This document shows positions 60,327 through 64,000 of a stretch of DNA of 64,000 nt, one piece after another. The position numbers and the translations under genes were made by a program. The DNA comes from Phylloscopus collybita (Eukaryota > Chordata > Aves > Passeriformes > Phylloscopidae): positions 2,794,001 to 2,858,000 of the forward strand of contig JAJNNQ010000137.1 in assembly GCA_027886175.1 (NCBI GenBank), written 5' to 3'. The notes beneath the pieces are model-generated. The model worked only from the letters and a program-made list of their open reading frames with translations, ran no database searches and had not been told where the DNA came from. Numbering within the stretch: position 1 is the stretch's first letter; each line of letters begins with the position of its first letter.

Positions 60327-63202
60327 GGGAGCAAGAGCCCTTCACTGAAATCCTCCCACAATGCTGGGGCTGCTGCTGCTGCAGGTGTTGGCCAGCTGCC
60401 TCTGGCTGGGACACAGCGAGGTGGTGAACTCCTTTGCAGATTGTTCTCAATTTTTCTATGAGGGACACATCCCAAATGATGTCCTGAACCCAGAAAACCC
60501 AGCCAGGATCTGTCAGCGCTTCCGCAACTCCTATCACTATGCCACTCTGTACGACAAAGACAAGAGAATTCCAATCTACTCTGCTTACAAATACAAGCCT
60601 GGATCTGGCAAGAGACCTCCTACATGGTGGCTTGTTGAGCCTCAGGTGAGTGACTCTCCTACAGCACATCACCCTCCAGCCACTCAGAGATGTGGCTGCA
60701 GCATTTAAATTACCATTTCTATTCCCTACCATCCCACTACATACATGCAAATGGATACACTGAATGGTCATTTTCTCATTGAATTCAAACAGCTGCACCA
60801 CATGGTTCCTCTGATGCATCTGACACATCAGCAGGAGAATAAGATGAATCATATCCCAAAGGTGCCCATTTTCCTGCCTTGACCTGACAGGAAAGCAAAT
60901 CAGATTACTTGGCATTACATGACAAAGTCAAATGATTCCCCTCCCTGTGCCCTGCTGTGGTGGGTGACCAAGTGATGGGGAAAAGGCATCCAAGAGAGGC
61001 TGCACTTGAGGGAAAAACAGTCCTGCTGGGATCTGATCCCCACTTTGCCCTGAGTCTTGTCATCCCTGACAGAGCTTATCTGCTCCCAGTGAAGAGTCAA
61101 ACAGGCTTTGTGAGTGGTTTGAGACAAGTGAGGAGAAACTCAGAAGGGGGTGAGAGGGCTCAGGCAAAAAGCTTCAGAGGAAAAGTCACTGGAGATGCGA
61201 GGGTCAGGTTAACTGTGGAGGGATTTCTGGAGTGACATTTCAGGCAGTGAAAAGTGAGGAGCATCAGTGTCAGTCCAGTCAGAAGGGTGTGATCTCCATC
61301 CATGGGCAGTGACCCCTGAGCACCTTTGGCTCAGCCTTGGTCCAGAAGGATTTAGCAGACAGACAGGACTCTGCAGGCCATAGAGCACTCAAAAATGTCC
61401 TTCAGACAAACTTCAGTAGAGCAGGCCAGGCCAATTGCAGAAGAAATAAAGAGGCAATTCCTGTCATTGCTAAGGACAGAGTAGCAGGATGGCATTTGGA
61501 GGAAGGTGGGCCAGAGAAGGAAGCCACATGCTCCACTCCAGAGGAAAGCTAAATATTTTTCCCTAAAGATGAACAAAAAGATGTTAAAGTTATAAAAAAA
61601 AATGATCATTTCATCTTCTTACACATAGGAACTCGAGCAACTAAATTGGTCTTGCACCACTGCAGCCTCCACATAAAAGGAGGGTTTAAACTTCTCTCTT
61701 TTTGTCGAATTATAGAATAGTTTGTGTCAGAAAGAACCTTAAAGATCATCTCAATCGAACTCCCTAGCATGGGCCAGGCCACTTGCCACCAGACCAGCAT
61801 CCTCCAAGCCTTATCCAACATGGCATCTTCCTCCTGGACCTTGAACCCAGGACACCCAAAAAATCTTGTATTTTTTAACTTTCTCCAGAGGCCTTTTTGG
61901 ATTATTTCGTTTCACCAGGACTCTTTTGAGATTACAGAGCCCTCTCAGAGGCTGATCATTTGTAACTTCCTTTCAGTGGTGCTGCAGAAGACGCTCCCTG
62001 GCCCAGATCAGCTCTGAGACACATTCTTAGCACTGCTGTAACGGATTCCATTCACATTAAGATCTTCTTGCTTACTGAGCAAAAATGTTCATCCTTGAAT
62101 GAACTGTAGCCCTCCCAGGGAAACCTCAGCTCCAGGACTGATTTCCTGACACATCTCCCTGTCTATGGGGTTAGAGGAGACAAGCTCTGGTGTTCCAGAA
62201 GTGGGGTACACTTGTAGCAACAACACAAAAGAATCACAGAATCACAGTGTGGTATGAAGGAATCCAGGGAGATCCCTGGGCAGATTTGGGCTGTGGAGAC
62301 AGGAGAAAGGGAAGCAGATTTGGCAGGGGAGGTTTCTCACCAAAGTCATCTTTCAATCCTAGGAGTGGAGAATGCTCACCTCATTCATGCATCCATCCAT
62401 GCTCCCAGCACAGGCTGCAGGCTGGATCACAAAGGTCACAAGTCAAAATGAGAGCAGTCAGATTCTGAGCTGCTTTCTGTTTAGAGCTTCTGCATTCATT
62501 CAGGATGGGCATGTGTATGATTTCTCTCAGATACATACATTTTCATAGACTGAGGTGATAAAAATTGTGTACTTGACCATCAGAGACTTCTGCTCCACGG
62601 AAATCACCATTACTCCCATTCTCCATTCTAACACGTCTTTCTCTTTCTCTGTCCAGCTGATAAGTAAAAATAATCTTAAAGAGATGGAAAGAGAGTCAGT
62701 CCTCATAGAGAAACACGAGCTCACCTTAGACGAAATCAAAAAGAGCCAGGCTGTCCTTGAAGACTACGACAAAATGACTGGTTTGGATTGTGGCCATTTG
62801 AGCCCCAGTGGCCATCAGGATGGTACAGACAGCAAGATAGCTACCTTCACACTCACCAACGTAGTGCCCCAGGACAGCAGTCTCAACAATGGCCAGTGGA
62901 ACGTCTATGAGTTCAAAACAATGTACAAAATGACCAAGGGCTGTACAACCACCTACGTCATCACAGGTGCTGTGCCTGGGAACACCTACGTTGTCGAAGG
63001 GAGGGTTAACAGACCCAGCCACATCTGGTCAGCTGCCTGCTGCTTGGTGGGCTCACAGCCCGCGAGGGCTTGGGGGGTCATCGCTGAGAACAACAAGAAC
63101 CAGGTGGAGAACCTCAGCCTGGGGGAGCTGGAGAACAGGTTGTCCACGCTGTACAGGGGGAGAACGGTTACTCTGTTCAACAATGCCTGTCCTCGGCAAT
63201 AA
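60327..63202 (+). CDS. ENDOD1-like: ENDOD1-like endonuclease copy 3 (coding exons 60361-60645 and 62657-63202)
   Basis: A second complete paralogue of 276 residues with the same two-exon coding layout: acceptor at 60326, ATG at 60361, phase-0 donor gtgagt at 60646, acceptor ctctgtccag at 62656 and stop TAA ending at 63202. The signal peptide is almost identical to those of copies 1 and 2. C28 and C51 keep the likely disulfide. In the nuclease core the tetrad reads D-C-G-H (residues 139-142), so the transition-state Arg of the family is Cys, while the general-base His142, N172 and E180 are kept. Activity may be reduced or changed. It has one N-glycosylation sequon. The intron is about 0.9 kb longer than in copy 2 and contains a CR1. 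The 3' untranslated region runs into a CR1 and leaves the window. Confidence 0.9.
61704..61860 (-). mobile_element. CR1 LINE fragment in the copy 3 intron
   Basis: A reverse CR1 ('aattatagaatagtttgtgt', 'aagaaccttaaagatcatc', 'ccaagccttatccaaca'). Copy 2's intron lacks this section, so it belongs to the copy-3-specific extra intron sequence. Confidence 0.8.
62231..62275 (-). mobile_element. Very short CR1 terminus
   Basis: 'agaatcacagaatcacagtg' resembles the CR1 terminal octamer repeats in reverse orientation, and similarity ends within about 45 bp. Confidence 0.55.
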
Positions 63203-63249
63203 GCCTCACATCCTTGATGGAAAAGGCTTGCTGGCTTTTGCCACATGAC

Positions 63250-63915
63250 ATAGAATCACAGAATCACAGAATGGGTTGGTTTTGATAGGACATTAAAGCC
63301 CTAAAGATCATCTCATTCTGACCTGCCTGCCATGGTAAGAGACACCTTCCACTACACCACGTTGTTCCAAACCCTCCCCAGCCTGGCCTTGAATGCTTCC
63401 AGGGATGGGGCAGTCAAAACACCTCTGTGGTACTTTTACTTGTACCACAGCCTGCTCATGGTAATTGACATCTTTAGAAGATCTCATCTAACCCTGCCCT
63501 CCCTCAGTGTGAAACCGTTCCCTCTTGTCCTGTCACTCCATACCCTTGTCCCTCCTACTCCTGACCCTCTCCAGCCCACTAAGAGATCCTTTAGGTACTG
63601 CACTCTCAGGTGTCTTCTCCAGGCTGAACATCCCCAGCTCTCTCACCCTCTCTCCACAGCAGACATGCTCCAGCCCTCAGAGCACCTTCATGGCCTCCAC
63701 TCCAACAGCTTTGTATCCTTCTTGTGCTGGGGGTCCCAGAGCTGGAGGCAGCACTGCAGTTGGGGTCTCAGAAGAGCAGAGAAGAGTAGAGGGGGACAAA
63801 TGTCCTATGCAGCATCTGTGCTGCTTCCTTCTCTGCTGTGTTTCCAGCTCTGTCCCTCAGGGCACCTCCTCCTCTGCTCAAAGGCACAAAGATGTGGGCA
63901 CAGCCTCCAGGTGAT
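63250..63915 (-). mobile_element. CR1 LINE in the 3' flank of copy 3
   Basis: This starts with two clear terminal repeats ('agaatcacagaatcacagaa') 48 bp after the stop. It continues through 'agagacaccttccactacac', 'ttgtcctgtcactccatacc', 'ctctcaccctctccacagc'-like sequence and 'agctggaggcagcactgcag'. It is orthologous in position to the CR1s after copies 1 and 2. Confidence 0.9.
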
Positions 63916-64000
63916 CTTGCTTGAGCCTGGAGTCCAGAGCAGATGATCGTGAGAGGTCCCTCCAAAACCCAACAATTCAGTGATTCTGTGATCCTGGGAC
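63916..64000 (+). mobile_element. CR1 LINE 3' end at the window edge
   Basis: A sense CR1 terminus ('gtgagaggtccctccaaaac', 'attcagtgattctgtgatcc') back to back with the previous element, the same arrangement as after copy 1. The window ends within or just after it. Confidence 0.8.

Noticed and set aside
60097..60915. 272-codon minus-strand frame opposite copy 3 exon 1
   Set aside because: It is the antisense shadow of the signal-peptide exon and its flanks. The sense strand has the splice sites and family motifs.
47271..63022. 98-codon minus-strand frame found opposite exon 2 in all three copies (47271-47567, 54868-55164, 62726-63022)
   Set aside because: The equal length and position look striking, but they follow from homologous sense codons. 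There is no independent evidence of translation, so it is treated as a shadow.
1..64000. CRISPR arrays, operons, rRNA or tRNA genes
   Set aside because: No spaced identical repeats of CRISPR type, no bacterial gene organisation, and no tRNA-like internal promoter pair or rRNA segment was recognised on either strand.

Overview
The window looks like bird nuclear DNA, most likely from a passerine. It is studded with CR1 LINE 3' ends in both orientations, with the typical avian 'aatcacagaatggtttggattggaag'-type terminus broken up by substitutions, and with LTR-like fragments. Genes have GT-AG introns and there is no bacterial gene organisation. The bird and passerine assignment is inferred from repeat type; no species marker was seen.

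Layout. Positions 1 to about 45.9 kb contain no coding exon I can support. This part is AT-rich unique DNA with scattered CR1 fragments, a poly(A) run at 8.68 kb, CpG-rich patches near 19.1-19.4 and 27.8-28.3 kb, a perfect 16-bp hairpin at 21.7 kb, a GATCATGG-type minisatellite at 28.57-29.02 kb, and a striking ~0.7 kb homopyrimidine compound microsatellite at 30.92-31.64 kb. It could be intergenic or part of a large intron.

From 46.1 to 63.2 kb lie three head-to-tail paralogues of an ENDOD1-like secreted DNA/RNA non-specific endonuclease (NUC/Endonuclease_NS, Serratia-nuclease fold). Each has a signal-peptide exon of 94-95 codons ending in phase 0 and a catalytic exon of about 181 codons. 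Copies 2 and 3 also carry two matching TATA-plus-untranslated-leader modules upstream of the coding exon. All three carry a minus-strand CR1 at the same place just after the stop codon, so the CR1 predates the duplications.

The copies differ in a graded way. Copy 2 keeps the Arg-Gly-His, Asn and Glu active-site positions. Copy 3 keeps His, Asn and Glu but has Cys for the Arg. Copy 1 has the Arg and His exchanged (HGR for RGH), Lys for the metal-site Glu, no N-terminal cysteine pair, a deletion that removes the usual exon-2 acceptor and first codons, and a deletion that removes both upstream promoter modules. Even so, both its coding blocks remain open and it has seven N-glycosylation sequons, against two and one in its sisters. 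It is either a recent pseudogene or a glycosylated pseudoenzyme, and this array is the part of the window most worth follow-up.
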